A stretch of 43,447 nt of DNA from Porphyra umbilicalis (taxonomy: Eukaryota; Rhodophyta; Bangiophyceae; Bangiales; Bangiaceae). The notes under the pieces are model-generated. The model was given only the letters and a program-made list of their open reading frames with translations. It searched no databases and was not told the origin of the DNA. How positions within the stretch are numbered: position 1 is the first letter of the stretch; each line of letters opens with the position of its first letter. The position numbers and the translations under genes were made by a program. This document shows positions 10,701-20,761 of this stretch, piece after piece. The stretch is taken from NCBI GenBank assembly GCA_002049455.2, contig KV919232.1, positions 1 to 43,447 on the forward strand, in the 5' to 3' direction.

Positions 10701-11265
10701 ATTTGGCGGCACGCTCGGCCCGTGCTAATCCTGTTGTTGGAGAAGCCTTGTGCGCTCATATGTCGCGCCAGACGACCAACACACCCGATGCGTACTCTCC
10801 ACACGGGAGTCCTCGATACGTCATATCACACTTGCTGCCGGTAGCGTAAAACCCACGAGCGATCTCCAGCTCTATAATTCGCAGTGATGCAGAGGATGAC
10901 ATCCAAAGCGTGGTGCACACGCCCATCGGCGTCAAGACCACGTGATGGCGCCCCCCACAGCGCGCTCGCTGTCTCGCACAGCTGCGCCTTCAACGGGTGC
11001 TGCTCACGCACCTACCAACGAAACGTCTGCCCCGTCTCCCTCTGCACCTGGCCCCCCGCTTCCGCCTTACTCTACACTGCGTCGCCCTGCGAGCCGGCGG
11101 GCCCCGCGCCCTTGACGCCGGCGCGGCAGTAAGGGGAACGGATCCCGCTCCTCGGATGGATCTATTGCTGGAGCACCTCCCCTCTCGCCTGAACACGTCC
11201 TACCAGAGACGGCGCCGCGTGACTCTCCACCAGTCTACAGACCGTGGACGGTGGACTTCCAGCCC

Positions 11266-12012
11266 ATGTCCAGGCGCATGGTCTCGAACTTATGCCGAGA
11301 CGACGCGGGCTTTTTCGTCGAACGTGGTGTGGTGGCTCCCCCTCTCGCCAACGCCGTTGCGATTTCCGCGGAAAACATTTCGTTGGGGCATTGGCGTGTA
11401 ATGTTTAACGACCGCACGGTGGAAGAGTTTGAGGCGCTGGGACTGGGAGACGCTACGTCTCTGAGTGCACAACCCGGCGGGCGCGTTATGGCCAAGCTGG
11501 GTGGACGTGCGTGTCAGTGTCCACTTCACTTTTCCGGATCTTCCATGCAGAAATGGGTGGAGCTGTGCTCCTTGGCGCCGGCGCTTTCAATGGTAGCTGG
11601 CATGACGTACGGGCGCGGGGGCTACAACGCATTGGTCGGGCCAACTCTTCTCCGCAGCTTTGGAGAATGCCATGCCCAGCGACCACATGTGGACATGGGC
11701 CAACGGAGGAACTTTAACGAGCTCAAACACAACCTGTCGTTCCTTGTTGCACTTCAGGATGGCACCCAGGAGGTCGTCTTCCCCCACTACCATCGCTATC
11801 TATCAGCCGAGAACGGAGAAACTCTCCGCAAGCGTATCGAGCCGCATACGGTCGTCCTCAATTGTGGCGATGTCCTCATTTTCCGTCAAGATCTGGTGCA
11901 TCACGGCGCCTCCTCCATCGGAGTGAACCACCGAGTTCATTGGTATGCCGACGGGGCGGCGCCCAATGACAAGAGTGGGATCTTGTATGTCAATATTGAC
12001 GTGAGCGTGTGA
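11266..12012 (+). CDS. 2-oxoglutarate/Fe(II) dioxygenase-like protein
   Basis: This 248-residue product carries the pattern of a double-stranded beta-helix dioxygenase: HxD (H141-V-D143), a distal His in DLVHHGASS (H212 or H213) and a following Arg (R223 in NHRVHWY) where the 2-oxoglutarate carboxylate is bound. Hydrophobic strands (NLSFLVALQDG, VVLNCGDVLIF) lie between them, as in this fold. The first in-frame ATG after a stop is at 11266, but the same frame is open back to 11116. Beyond a TGA at 11113-11115 it continues with Pro/Ser-rich sequence from ATG 10945, so the true start may be 10945 with an intron or a nonsense change. I cannot assign a substrate. It is a lone gene among transposons; TET/JBP-like, prolyl-hydroxylase-like and PhyH-like families are all possible. 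Confidence 0.55.
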   Translation: MSRRMVSNLCRDDAGFFVERGVVAPPLANAVAISAENISLGHWRVMFNDRTVEEFEALGLGDATSLSAQPGGRVMAKLGGRACQCPLHFSGSSMQKWVELCSLAPALSMVAGMTYGRGGYNALVGPTLLRSFGECHAQRPHVDMGQRRNFNELKHNLSFLVALQDGTQEVVFPHYHRYLSAENGETLRKRIEPHTVVLNCGDVLIFRQDLVHHGASSIGVNHRVHWYADGAAPNDKSGILYVNIDVSV

Positions 12013-13082
12013 AGTAAAGATCTTTTTGCAGCATGTTTTTACTCTCGCATGATTCTCAGGGGATTGAGGACGACGCAGCGGTGGGAAGCGGTGCCGCCTG
12101 CCGCTTGGCCGACAACACCCACCGGTGGCGGGGAGCGGTGCGGACCAACGCGGCGGCCGCCGCGGGGGGCGGGGAAAGACCCCAGTAGGTGCGTTTGAGG
12201 ACGACCGTGACGCGGCGGGCGGGGAGAGACACCCCATTGGTAGGGGGAGAGGAGGGAGGGGGGGGCACTGCCATCGAGCGCGGCCTCGGCCGTGTCGACG
12301 GGGGAGGTCGTCTACGCCCAGGCGGGCGGCGAGTACGTAGGACACGACGACCGGGCACATGCGCGTCGCCATGGCCGGGCTGTCGCCGAGCGGCACCAAG
12401 GCGTCGTAGCCAACCGGTCCATGCCGGTGACGAACAGCGTTTTGCATGCGTCCATGGAAATATTGTGTGAAGTCGAGGCCGGGATCATCACTCGACCAGC
12501 AGAATCAGGTGTGGCGGATTCCAAGCGTTTTCAATCATTCAAACGGCTGATCCTGTCCGAATCAAATGAACGACGAGAAAGAGGTCTATCAGTCAGACAT
12601 TACGGCGTCGGCGCAGCACAACACCGCTCGGGGCGCGTTGCGTGAACGGGCGGCTACTCTTTGTCGGGCTCCAACTCGCCGTACTCGCCCCTGTCCCCAC
12701 TCTTCTTCCTCCGTGTGACGACATCCCTCGACGCCGTCACCCCCCTGATCTGTGTCACCCGTCGGCGGGCTCATGCCCACGCCGCCCCCCCCTCATCCCC
12801 CCCCGAGCTGTCCTAAAGATGGAGATTGGCTCGCCTGCTCGTGCACCCACGGAGGACCAGGACCTGGCTGGAGCCACGAGCTTCATGCCCATGTCGAGGG
12901 GTGTTGTGCATGTCTACTACAGTGCATACTTTGCTATGTACGTTGGACGCGACCGGCAAGGGCGGTGCGTGATATGGTGCGAGCCGTGGGACGAGGGGTG
13001 ACAGAAAGGCCTGGATGAATTGCTGTCTGGGGTGGAGCTGCTATTGCTGAGGGATGGCAGGGGAGGAGGGGCGGGCTCGTGT
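12013..13082. other. GC-rich spacer without a supported gene
   Basis: Short ORFs on both strands are Arg/Gly/Pro-rich and compete in every frame. One plus-strand stretch ending at 13001 (GVVHVYYSAYFAMYVGRD) reads more like protein but is only about 60 codons, matches nothing I know and has no clear start. I see no RNA gene. Confidence 0.5.
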
Positions 13083-13413
13083 ATTGGTGAGGTGCTCGGA
13101 ATGGAGGTGATGTGTGGGTTGGTGGTGGCGGGGGGCGTTCGTGCGTTGGTGCGTTGGTGGGGTGCTTGGAATGGAGGTGATGTGTGGGTGGCTGATGGCG
13201 TGGGGCATTGGTGCGTTGGTGCGTTGGTGGAGTGCTCGGAATGCAGGTGATGTGTGGGTGGGTGGTGGCGGGGGGCATTGGTACGTTGGTGCGTTGGTGG
13301 GATGCTCGGAATGGAGGTGATGTGTGGGTAGGTGGTGGCGGGGGGCGTTCGTTCGTTGATGCGTTGGTGGGGTGCTCGGAATGGGAGTGATGTGTGGGTG
13401 GGTGATGGCGATT
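13083..13413. repeat. 70-bp tandem repeat, about five copies
   Basis: The motif GCTCGGAATGGAGGTGATGT recurs at 13094, 13164, 13234, 13304 and 13374, exactly 70 bp apart, with a few substitutions per copy. As 70 is not a multiple of three, each unit shifts frame, and the minus strand shows the same His/Pro/Thr-rich peptide in several frames. There are no spacers of variable sequence, so this is a minisatellite and not a CRISPR array. Confidence 0.9.
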
Positions 13414-13941
13414 GCCTGCTGACCGGTGACGATCGAGTGACGTGCTACGCATCGGTGTGATTGGCCGCCTCCTCGTGCCAAGTGTGGGAATGGACGGCGC
13501 CGACAGCTTCCTCTTGACCCACCCCACCCTCCCTCTTGGCCGCTTCGCCACCATAGCCGGCGGCGACACACGAGGAGGGACGGGATTTTGGGGGGAAACG
13601 CGTGCGTCGGAGACAAGGATGCTGGGCGGTGGCGGCCGAGGCTGTGTGAACGGCGGCGGTTGTTTGGGCAGCGGCGGCGAAGCGAGGGGGGTGGACGCGC
13701 GGTCACTTGTGACTGGTTGTTTTGACAACGGTGGCGGGCGGTGGTGAGGGGCGGTGGTGGCGGGCGGCGGCGTGGCCAGTGGTGTGATCCAGCGGGGCTA
13801 CAACGCCGATGTGCGACTTGCTGTGCCGTCGCCGCCAACTACCAAAATTCGGGGGGGAGGGACGAGGCACGGCGTAATGCGGTAGGTATCGAGAGCAGGG
13901 GGGTTCACGGTGGTGCAGACATAGAACAGGGCCTGACAAAA
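13414..13941. other. Low-complexity spacer
   Basis: Gly-rich (plus) and Pro/His-rich (minus) open frames are caused by skewed composition. No start context, domain or splice pattern supports a gene. Confidence 0.45.
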
Positions 13942-14228
13942 TGGCGACTCATGTTCCGTGCGTACGTGACAAGAAGGCCACTACGCCACCTACAGCAACG
14001 TCCCTGCAGGATGTCTTCCGGTCGATGTGATGCCGACGTTTTTCGAAAGGCCCCTCCAGTTGGCGAACTGCCCAGCATAGCCTGAAGAAATGACGAGTCA
14101 TGCTCCGAGCGTACGTGCCAAAAAGGCCGCTACAGCTCCTACAGCAACGTCTCTGCCGGACGTCTTCCGGTCGATGCGATGCCGACGTCTTTGGAAAGGC
14201 CCCTCCAGTTGGCAAACTGTCCAGCATA
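13942..14228. repeat. Direct duplication of about 149 bp
   Basis: Two copies, about 13942-14081 and 14093-14228, share CTTCCGGTCGATG (14015 and 14164) and CCCCTCCAGTTGGC, with roughly one in ten bases changed. The offset is 149 bp. The copies lie just upstream of the pogo-type fragment at 14341 and could be its subterminal repeats, but I see no inverted counterpart. Confidence 0.75.
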
Positions 14229-14340
14229 TACGCTCAGAAGATGGGTAGACATATTTAGCAAGATGTCCAGAAAACGCTGTTTCTCTCCGTCGTGCAACGA
14301 GTGTATGCATTCACACACGAACAGCATCTGAAACGCATGA

Positions 14341-14640
14341 TCTAGATCCGAGAACAGCTAGCCGTGTATGACCCGGAGCAGATCTACGACATGGACGAAA
14401 GCGGCATCTTCTTTCGGGGTCTCCCCAATCGTGTCTACGTAACGGTGACGCGCTCGGGGGAGCAAGGCCATGAAGGCAAAGGATCGTGTCATCCTTGTCT
14501 TGGCGGTCAGTGCAACGGGGTCACATACGATCCCCGCGGCTGTCATTGGCAAGGCTGCCCGACCCGTGTGCTTCAAGTCGCCTCGAGCCCCCTTTCCACT
14601 GCAGTACGTCAGCAACACGAAGGCTGCAAGCTATGGTCCC
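14341..14640 (+). pseudogene. Fragment of a second pogo-type DDE transposase
   Basis: The reading YDPEQIYDMDESGIFFRGLP (frame 0 from 14364) contains the first catalytic Asp region. After a frame change near 14450-14470 it continues in frame 1 as MKAKDRVILVLAVSATGSHT, then AAVIGKAARPVCF. This lines up with the same part of the transposase at 7242-9513 (FDPELIYNMDETG, MRAKERVTLVLCTNATGSHK). Sequence after about 14640 is unrelated GC-rich DNA, so the fragment lacks the second and third catalytic residues. It is on the opposite strand to the larger copy and is clearly diverged from it. Confidence 0.85.
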
Positions 14641-14738
14641 GGTGCTGCTGCTGTCATCGCCGGCGTGGCGGGGGACCGTGACAATGCCGCGGGCGATGGC
14701 GCGCCGCCGGCGCGGTCGCCGCCGGCACGTCGACGACT

Positions 14739-14782
<44 letters not shown>

Positions 14783-15287
14783 TGCCGCGCGCGCGGCAGT
14801 GGCGGCGGCGGCGGCGCGCGCCGCCGTGGGGCGGGCACCGCGCGGCGCCCGCGGTGGCGCCGACCCGCGCGGGCGCGGGGGGGGGGCAGCCGCCGCGGGG
14901 CAGGCGCGGCTGGCGCCCCGCCCCCGCCCGCAACCGCTGTCGCCGCCGCCGCCGCCGGCGGGCGCCGCCGCCGCCGCGCCCGTGCCGCCGCCGGCGGCGC
15001 CCCAGCGGGCGGGGGGAGGGGGGGGGGGGGGGGGGGGGGGGGGAGGGCATAAGCGGCCGCCCCGGGCCGACGCGGCGGTGGCCACGCCTCCGAGGCCGCC
15101 CCGTCGCCGCGGTGTGTGTGGGGCTGCCCGCCCGCTGCGCTGCTGCTGCGCCACAGTCCGTGGCGTGCTGAGAGCCGCTCGGTGCGCCACCTGCCCCCCC
15201 CTCCCCCCCCCCTGCCCTCCCCTGCCCCCCCCTGCCCCCCCCTCCCCCCCCCCTGCCCCCCCCCCGCGTCCACCACCGCCCGCCGCC
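14641..15287. other. Extremely GC-rich low-complexity stretch with G26 run
   Basis: Trinucleotide CCG/GCC runs near 14740-14780, a G26 run at 15018-15043 and C-rich tracts at 15187-15265 dominate. Most frames are open on both strands and give poly-Ala, poly-Pro or poly-Arg. The last part, C-rich and ending in GCCGCCATGG, is probably the leader of the gene at 15288. A long Ala/Pro-rich extension of that gene in the same frame cannot be excluded. Confidence 0.5.
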
Positions 15288-16063
15288 ATGGCGCACGTCC
15301 GCCGCTTTGCCCCGCGGCCGCAGCCGCCGGTCGCCGTGGCCGCGTGGGCGCTGGCGCCCACCGTCGCCATGGCCGCCGGTGCCGTGCCCGCGCCCGCCAC
15401 GGGGTGCGTCTGCAGACTCCCCAAGACGATGCTCGCCTCCTAATTTGCATCGGGCGTGACGGCGGTGGTCTTCGCGACCCCCCAGCGCGTCGCGGAGCAA
15501 AGCAGCGGCCGGCTCATATACGAGCTGCTCGGCGGCCTACGCCGTCAACACGACCGTCTGTAAGGGGTTCCTGACCCCCCTCGAGCGCTTCTCCTCGCCC
15601 GGGCGGCTCAGCTCGTGCAGGGTGTCGACTCCACTGGGCGTGCCCGTCCTCCTCTTCATCTGGGCCAATGACAAGGTTGGGGGTTGTGACTACTCGCGGC
15701 CCGTCTCGGCTTTGATGGCGGGGGACGTGGCTTTTCTCGCCCGCCGCACGGGGTGTGGGTCGTGTGCGGCGCGTAATGGAGTCCCCTGCACTGCGTCGCC
15801 GTGCAGCGCCGCAGCCCAGCCGTTTGTGGCCGCACGTGCCACGTTCACCGACAACTCTTGCTGCGGCTGCCACGCCGAGTGGCGTCGAGCCGACGGCACG
15901 CCGCTCGTGTGCACGCCGGGGGGGCGTGGGGGGGGTGGCGCCCGCCCCTCACCCCGACGCCTGTGCCGACGTATGCCGCGCCACCGCCAGGGTACGGCGG
16001 GAGGGGGCGGTACTCTCCATAGTGAGCGACCATGTCGATGCGGACGCCGGGGAGGGGGGTTAG
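15288..16063 (+). CDS. Cys-rich secreted or surface protein with one intron (hypothetical)
   Basis: ATG at 15288 follows a C-rich tract and has a GCCGCCATGG context. Exon 1 gives a basic start and a hydrophobic signal segment (VAVAAWALAPTVAMAAG). A GTGCGT donor at 15404 and a pyrimidine-rich acceptor (GACCCCCCAG, ending 15485) remove 82 bp. Both sides are phase 2, and splicing joins the signal peptide to a Cys-rich ORF: SYTSCSAAYAVNTTVCKGFL, GCGSCAARNGVPC, DNSCCGCHAEW. Near the G7 and G8 runs at about 15919-15937 the better reading shifts by one base (HPDACADVCRATARV) and ends at TAG 16061-16063. Without that shift the frame runs to 16344 with low-complexity sequence. No family is recognised; paired cysteines and a signal peptide point to an extracellular role. 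Confidence 0.5.
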
Positions 16064-16797
16064 TGCAGGGCGGTGGCGGCGTGGCCGGCGCGCCCGCCAG
16101 CACGACATGCCGAGAGCGGTTCAGCGACCTGAGTACAGGAGGGGCACGCACGCCGCGGTCACCCTCAGCCGGGCAACGCCCCGGCGCAAGTCTGTCATTA
16201 TGCCTCTGCCCGCGCAACGACCGACCGGCCGCCCCCACGAAAATTAGTCGGGGTGCGCCCGTCGAGCTGCCGTTGCGTGACATGCCCAAAGCTAGACTGC
16301 CAACTGAAATTGGCTGTTTGGCACTCCGACAGAGACTGCTCTAACCGCCGAGCGGGTCCCGACCACTTGAGCAGGGAAGGGAAGCGGAGGAGGCAGGACG
16401 CGAGGGAAAGACCTTTGTGGCGGCGCCACGTCGATGGCGTGGACGCGCCTTGGTTGAGGGAGACGATCGCGACAATGGGGCACGAAGTGTCGAGCGAGGA
16501 TGGAAAGGACTAAAGCTGTAGTTTAAAAGATCATAATTTTTTGTGCTGAGATGTTGAAAACAAGTCACACCAACTACTTTTAAGTTGCGGATCAAGAGTC
16601 GTTTGTTTGACGCCGTGCCGCCGTCGCCATTATGCTCTGTGCCGCCGTCGCGCCTCGCTCGCTGGGACTTCCTGTCCTGGTTGGCCGGCAGCCCCACCCT
16701 TCTTGGTTGCTGCTGCACTCTTCAACACCCTCTTTGCATCTTTCTGCACCCCCTCCCGCGTCATCCCTGTCCCAGCTGGCGGGCTGCCCCCCCCCCG
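16064..16797. other. Intergenic region and pyrimidine-rich leader of RPAC1
   Basis: No supported ORF. A short A/T-richer patch (about 16510-16600) is followed by a pyrimidine-rich stretch (16690-16797) that ends in C10-G immediately before the RPAC1 ATG. It probably contains the promoter and 5' untranslated leader. Confidence 0.45.
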
Positions 16798-18048
16798 ATG
16801 GAGGTTGACACGACCGCCGCCCTGGCGCCGTCGGCAGCCGCCGTCGACGGGGCGGGCGCCAAGCTCCCCCCCCACCTCGAGCGCATCCGCTCACGCGTGG
16901 AAATTGGCCTCTCCCGCCCGACCAACACTGCCGGCACGTATGGGGCGAACACGTACACCCCCGCCGGCTTCGACAACTCCCTGACGCCCGCGCTGTTTGC
17001 GGCGCGCCTGTCCATGGCCGTCTCCGTGTCCACGTCGGAGGAGCTCGTGTTTGACATGGCCGGCCTGGACGCGCCCATCGCCAACGCCCTCCGCCGCATC
17101 CTCCTCGCGGAAGTGCCGTCGGTGGCCATTGAGCGGGTGCTCATCCGCAACAACACCTCCATCGTGCACGACGAGATGCTCGCGCACCGCCTCGGGCTCG
17201 TGCCCCTCCGCGTCGACATTGGGGCGCTGCAAGACGTGCCGCCGCCCGCAGACGGGGAAGACCCCACGACCGTGCCCTACACGGCCGCCAACCACGTGGT
17301 GCTCCGCCTCAAAGTGCGGTGCACGGCCGTGCCGGGCGCGTCGCCCGACGCGCCCCCAACCGTGCGCTACCGCAACGCGCACGTGCTGTCGGGGCGCCTC
17401 GAGTGGACGCCCGTTGGGGACCAGGCGGCGTGGCTTGTCGACGGCGTTGCGCCCGTTCACGACGATATCCTCCTCGCCAAACTGCGGCCGGGGCAGGAGA
17501 TTGACGTGGAGGCCCACGCGGTGCGGGGCGTCGGGCGGGTGCACGCCAAGTGGAGTCCGGTCGCCACCGCTTTTTACCGCATGCTCCCGGAAGTGACGCT
17601 CCGGCGGCGGGTGTCACGGCCAGAGGCAGAGGCGCTCGTCGCCGCCTGCCCGGCGCGGGTCTTTGACCTGGAAGACGTGGGGGGGGGGGGGGGGGGGGGG
17701 GGATGGCGATGGGCTGGGCGTCACTGTTGCGCGCCCCCGCGCGTGCACCATGTGCCGCGAGTGCATACGGTTGCCCGAGCTGGAGGGGGCCGTCTCCCTC
17801 ACCCGCCGGCGGGAGCACTTTGTGTTTTCGGTGGAGAGCTCGGGCGTGCGGGAGCCGGTGGACCTCTTCCGCGACGCGCTCGACGTGCTCGTCGCCAAGT
17901 GCCAAGTGGTGTTGGACGCGCTGGACGAGGTGACGGGGGAGGGCGGGGGGGAGGACGCGGGCGGGGGAAGGACGCGGGCGGGGGGGAGGACGCGGGCGGG
18001 GGGATTGAGGCACCGGCGGCCGCGCCGGCAGAGGAGGATGACTTTTGA
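16798..18048 (+). CDS. RPAC1: DNA-directed RNA polymerases I and III subunit RPAC1 (AC40)
   Basis: This subunit forms the alpha-like heterodimer of RNA polymerases I and III with AC19 and acts in the nucleus. The signature DAPIANALRRILLAEVPSVA, followed by AIERVLIRNNTSIVHDE and LAHRLGLVPL (residues about 85-140), is the alpha-NTD dimerisation motif. Later parts (KWSPVATAFYRMLPEV and the C-terminal REHFVFSVESSGV...LVAKCQVVLDALDEV) match the family from end to end. Start: ATG after C10-G, MEVDTT. The frame changes from 1 to 2 at a G24 run (17679-17702), inserting a poly-Gly stretch, and returns to frame 1 in a G-rich repeat at about 17940-18000, ending IEAPAAAPAEEDDF and TGA. About 417 codons versus about 346 in human; the excess is the Gly insert and tails. 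I read it as a functional gene whose homopolymer lengths are unreliable. Confidence 0.95.
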   Translation: MEVDTTAALAPSAAAVDGAGAKLPPHLERIRSRVEIGLSRPTNTAGTYGANTYTPAGFDNSLTPALFAARLSMAVSVSTSEELVFDMAGLDAPIANALRRILLAEVPSVAIERVLIRNNTSIVHDEMLAHRLGLVPLRVDIGALQDVPPPADGEDPTTVPYTAANHVVLRLKVRCTAVPGASPDAPPTVRYRNAHVLSGRLEWTPVGDQAAWLVDGVAPVHDDILLAKLRPGQEIDVEAHAVRGVGRVHAKWSPVATAFYRMLPEVTLRRRVSRPEAEALVAACPARVFDLEDVGGGGGGGGWRWAGRHCCAPPRVHHVPRVHTVARAGGGRLPHPPAGALCVFGGELGRAGAGGPLPRRARRARRQVPSGVGRAGRGDGGGRGGGRGRGKDAGGGEDAGGGIEAPAAAPAEEDDF

Positions 18049-18262
18049 AGGCGCGCGGTGCGGCCGCGTGCAGCACCTCGTCGCGTGGCGTCCAAACTGC
18101 GGAGCGGCGTGGCCAAGGGCACGAAACAAACGCAAGGCCACCAAACAAAGTACACTGCAAGCCTACCCCACGCCCCGACCCCGGCACCGTGTCGACACGG
18201 GCACCCGCCCGTGGTGGTGCGGCGGTCGTCCGACCCCACCGCCCACAGACGGGCGGCGCCCC
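18049..18262. other. Convergent intergenic spacer
   Basis: This 214-bp gap separates the stop codons of RPAC1 (+) and the membrane protein gene (-). It must hold both 3' ends. I see no clear polyadenylation signal. Confidence 0.5.
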
Positions 18263-20110
18263 TCACTGCGGCAGCCCCTCCTCGTCGTCCGCCGCCAGCT
18301 GGTACTTGATGCGGGGCGAGACGGCCGACGCCCCCCCCCCCCCCCCCGCCGCCGCCGCCGCCCGCCGGCGGCGGCGCTGAAACAAGCACACCCCCCCGAG
18401 CACCCCCACCGCCAGCAGCGCCGCGATACCGTCCTCCACGCCACTCACGGAGCGCCAGCTAAAGCCGACGCGCCGCGCCGGCGCCGCCTCGCACGCCTTG
18501 ACGACCCCCCACTCGACGTTGGCGTAGCGCAGCAGCGGCGTCGTGACAATGACGGCCGACACGCCGCGCGCCAAACACACGTACCGGAGTTTGAGGCGGC
18601 GGGCGTCGCCGCCGACCAGCTCCGCCCCGCCCCGCGCGGTGAGGAGGCCGGCCCCGCCGAGCACCGTCACGCGCACGACCGCCGGGTCGGTGACGGTCAG
18701 TGCGACGCCGTCGAGGTGGAGCGCCGGCAGCGACGGGTCCGCCCCATTCCCCACATAAAAGGTCGAGGTGCTCGCGTTGGCCGACACCGTGTACCGGCCG
18801 GCCGCCGCGAGCCGCACCGCCGCCGACGGGTCAAAGGCGGGGCTGACGACGCCCGCCGCCACCACATCGTTCGCGCCCGACGAGGAGCCGACGGAGAGGC
18901 CCGACGGCGCGCCGCCGCCGCAATCCTTTTCCCACGACGCGGTCAGGGGGTCCCACGGGGGAATCGGCACGGAGACGCCAATGGTCGCCGACGCGCGCCC
19001 CGCGCACGTGTAGAGGAGGGTGATGGTCACCCGCTGGTCCAGGGCGAGCGTGCCCCCGGCTTTGGAGACGCCCCGCACCGCCACGCCGACGGTCGCGTCG
19101 CTCGAGTTGACGGTTGGGAAGCCAAAGCCGAGCGTCTCTGCGGGCGGGCGCAAGCCGAGCGACAAAACGGTCGTCTGCTCCAGGGGCGTCGACGTGTAGG
19201 CCGCGCCGGTGGGCGAGGCAAACGGAACGACCGCCTCGCCGGCGACGTAGCCCCACTCGAGGTACCGGTGGGGGCCCCCCGAGCACACCTTGCCCCACGT
19301 CAGCGACAGGGCGTCGTCGGCGCCGCCGAGCGGGATGCTCAACTGCAGCACGGACAGCGAGTCGTGGCCGCCCGTGCACGCGTACAGCACCGTGAAGGAG
19401 CCTTTGCCGGTCGCCGCGTCGACCGTGTAGTGCTTCACCACCGGCACCGCGTCGCCGCCCGACGCGGTCACGGTCGGCGCGGCGGGCGTGGCCGGGCCCT
19501 CCCCCCCCGCCCCCCCCACGCCCGCGGCGAGGGTGGCATTGTACGAAAACACAAACGACACCTGCGACTGGTAGACCTCCTCGACAAAGCACGAGGCGGC
19601 CGACACGTTGGTCGGGACGCACGTGGCCCAGGCGCCCACGGGGGCCCCGCCGCTCACCACGGACGTGCCGGCAAAGCGCTGCAGGCCCGCATCGTCGACG
19701 ATAGAGAGGGCGTAGGTGGCGCGCAGGGCGGCGGCCACGTCGGCGGGGGGGGGGGCGCGGCCGCGGGTGTGGCGGCCGCGGGGACGCCGCCCTCCGCGGC
19801 GGGGGGGTGGGTGCCGCCGGCGCGTCGGCGCCGGGCTCTGCCTCGCCGCCTTCCGCCACGTCTGGGTCGGCGGCGGCGGCGGCGGCGGCGGCGGCGGGCG
19901 TCGCCACGGGGGCCGCCACCGGGTCGGCCCCATGCTCTGCCCCGCCATCGTCCGCCGCTACTTGCGCGGCGGCGGGGCGGCCGGCCAGGGTCGCCAAGAG
20001 CGCCCCCACCGCGACCGCTGCGGCGGTCGCAGCCACCAGGCGGGACAGTCGCGGCCGTCGCCGCCGGCGGGCGGCGTCCCAAACGGGACGACGCGGGGTG
20101 GCCACGCCAT
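18263..20110 (-). CDS. Type I membrane protein with repeated extracellular modules (unrecognised)
   Basis: In order: basic residues then a hydrophobic signal segment (LVAATAAAVAVGALLATLAG ending PAAAQ), an Ala/Pro-rich acidic linker, a long ectodomain, one membrane span (IAALLAVGVLGGVCLF) and a short cytosolic tail starting RRRRRR. The ectodomain repeats a module with a strand like LLYTCAGRASATIGVSVPI followed by W-x-K-x-C: see LYACTGGHDSLSVLQLSIPL...LTWGKVC, then LTASWEKDC, then LRYVCLARG...VEWGVVKAC. Paired Cys suggest one disulfide per module. The frame shifts twice at C runs on the coding strand (plus-strand G runs at about 19742-19753 and 19799-19807), between linker and ectodomain. The start is uncertain: the signal segment's frame has no ATG nearby, and the well-placed ATG at 20110 is in another frame. 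Function unknown. Confidence 0.6.
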
Positions 20111-20761
20111 CGCGGCCGCGTGCAAAAGGCACGAGCGGGGCGGCCAAGCAACCGGCGACGGGCGGGGCAAAGCTGACAGGGGCCAAACACGTCCGCGGGG
20201 GAACGAGAGAGAGGGGGAGCCGTCGCAGGGAGGGCGAGGCACTGGTCGGCAGCCGACCGCTCCGCACGGACGTCAACGGCCGACAGAAACCTCTGCCCGC
20301 CGTCTGGGCCTCTCCCGCGTGGCTCACATCAGTTGCGGCAAAAAGGCTCAAGGGCCAGCGTGGTGCTGAGACTACGACTTTTCTTTTTAGCACCCCTTGA
20401 TGCGTTGGAAGCCGGTTTCACACCACCACTTGCCGGAAGTCTGGCCAGAAAACGCACCGATTTATGTTAAATGTTTTCCATGTGGCAGCACAGCAGCGGT
20501 GCGGCCGTGTCAGTTCTGCGGTCTTTGTCGCCACCCCCACCACCCCCACCACCACCGACCTCGAGTCGCGGTCCGACAGGCCCCGCGTGCTTTGACTGTG
20601 CCCGCTCCTTGCCGCTGCTGCGGGTGCCGCCGCTTGCAAAGAAACGTTCCTTTGCTTCTTCTTCTCCTTTCTGCAGTTCTCCTTGTCTTCCGTGACCTAC
20701 CGGCGCCTGGTTCCCCTCCCCGCGGCCCACCGGCCGCCGCCCCCCCCCCCGCTGCCCCACC
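20111..20761. promoter_or_regulatory. Divergent intergenic region upstream of VPS53
   Basis: About 650 bp lie between two genes transcribed away from each other, so a shared bidirectional promoter is likely. The VPS53 side is pyrimidine-rich and ends in a C11 run (20740-20750) 11 bases before ATG. I could not identify a TATA box or other named element. Confidence 0.35.

Noticed and set aside
11803..12447. Minus-strand ORF of 214 codons overlapping the oxygenase 3' end
   Set aside because: Its 3' half is antisense to the oxygenase and its 5' half is low-complexity Pro/Arg.
13083..13413. CRISPR-like array
   Set aside because: Units are contiguous 70-bp repeats without unique spacers, in eukaryotic DNA.
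12934..13838. Minus-strand His/Pro/Thr-rich ORFs of about 265 codons
   Set aside because: Produced by the 70-bp repeat, with the same peptide appearing in several frames.
14521..15500. Minus-strand ORFs of about 250-310 codons
   Set aside because: Poly-Ala/Pro/Arg frames in extreme GC sequence, antisense to the better supported signal-peptide exon at 15288.
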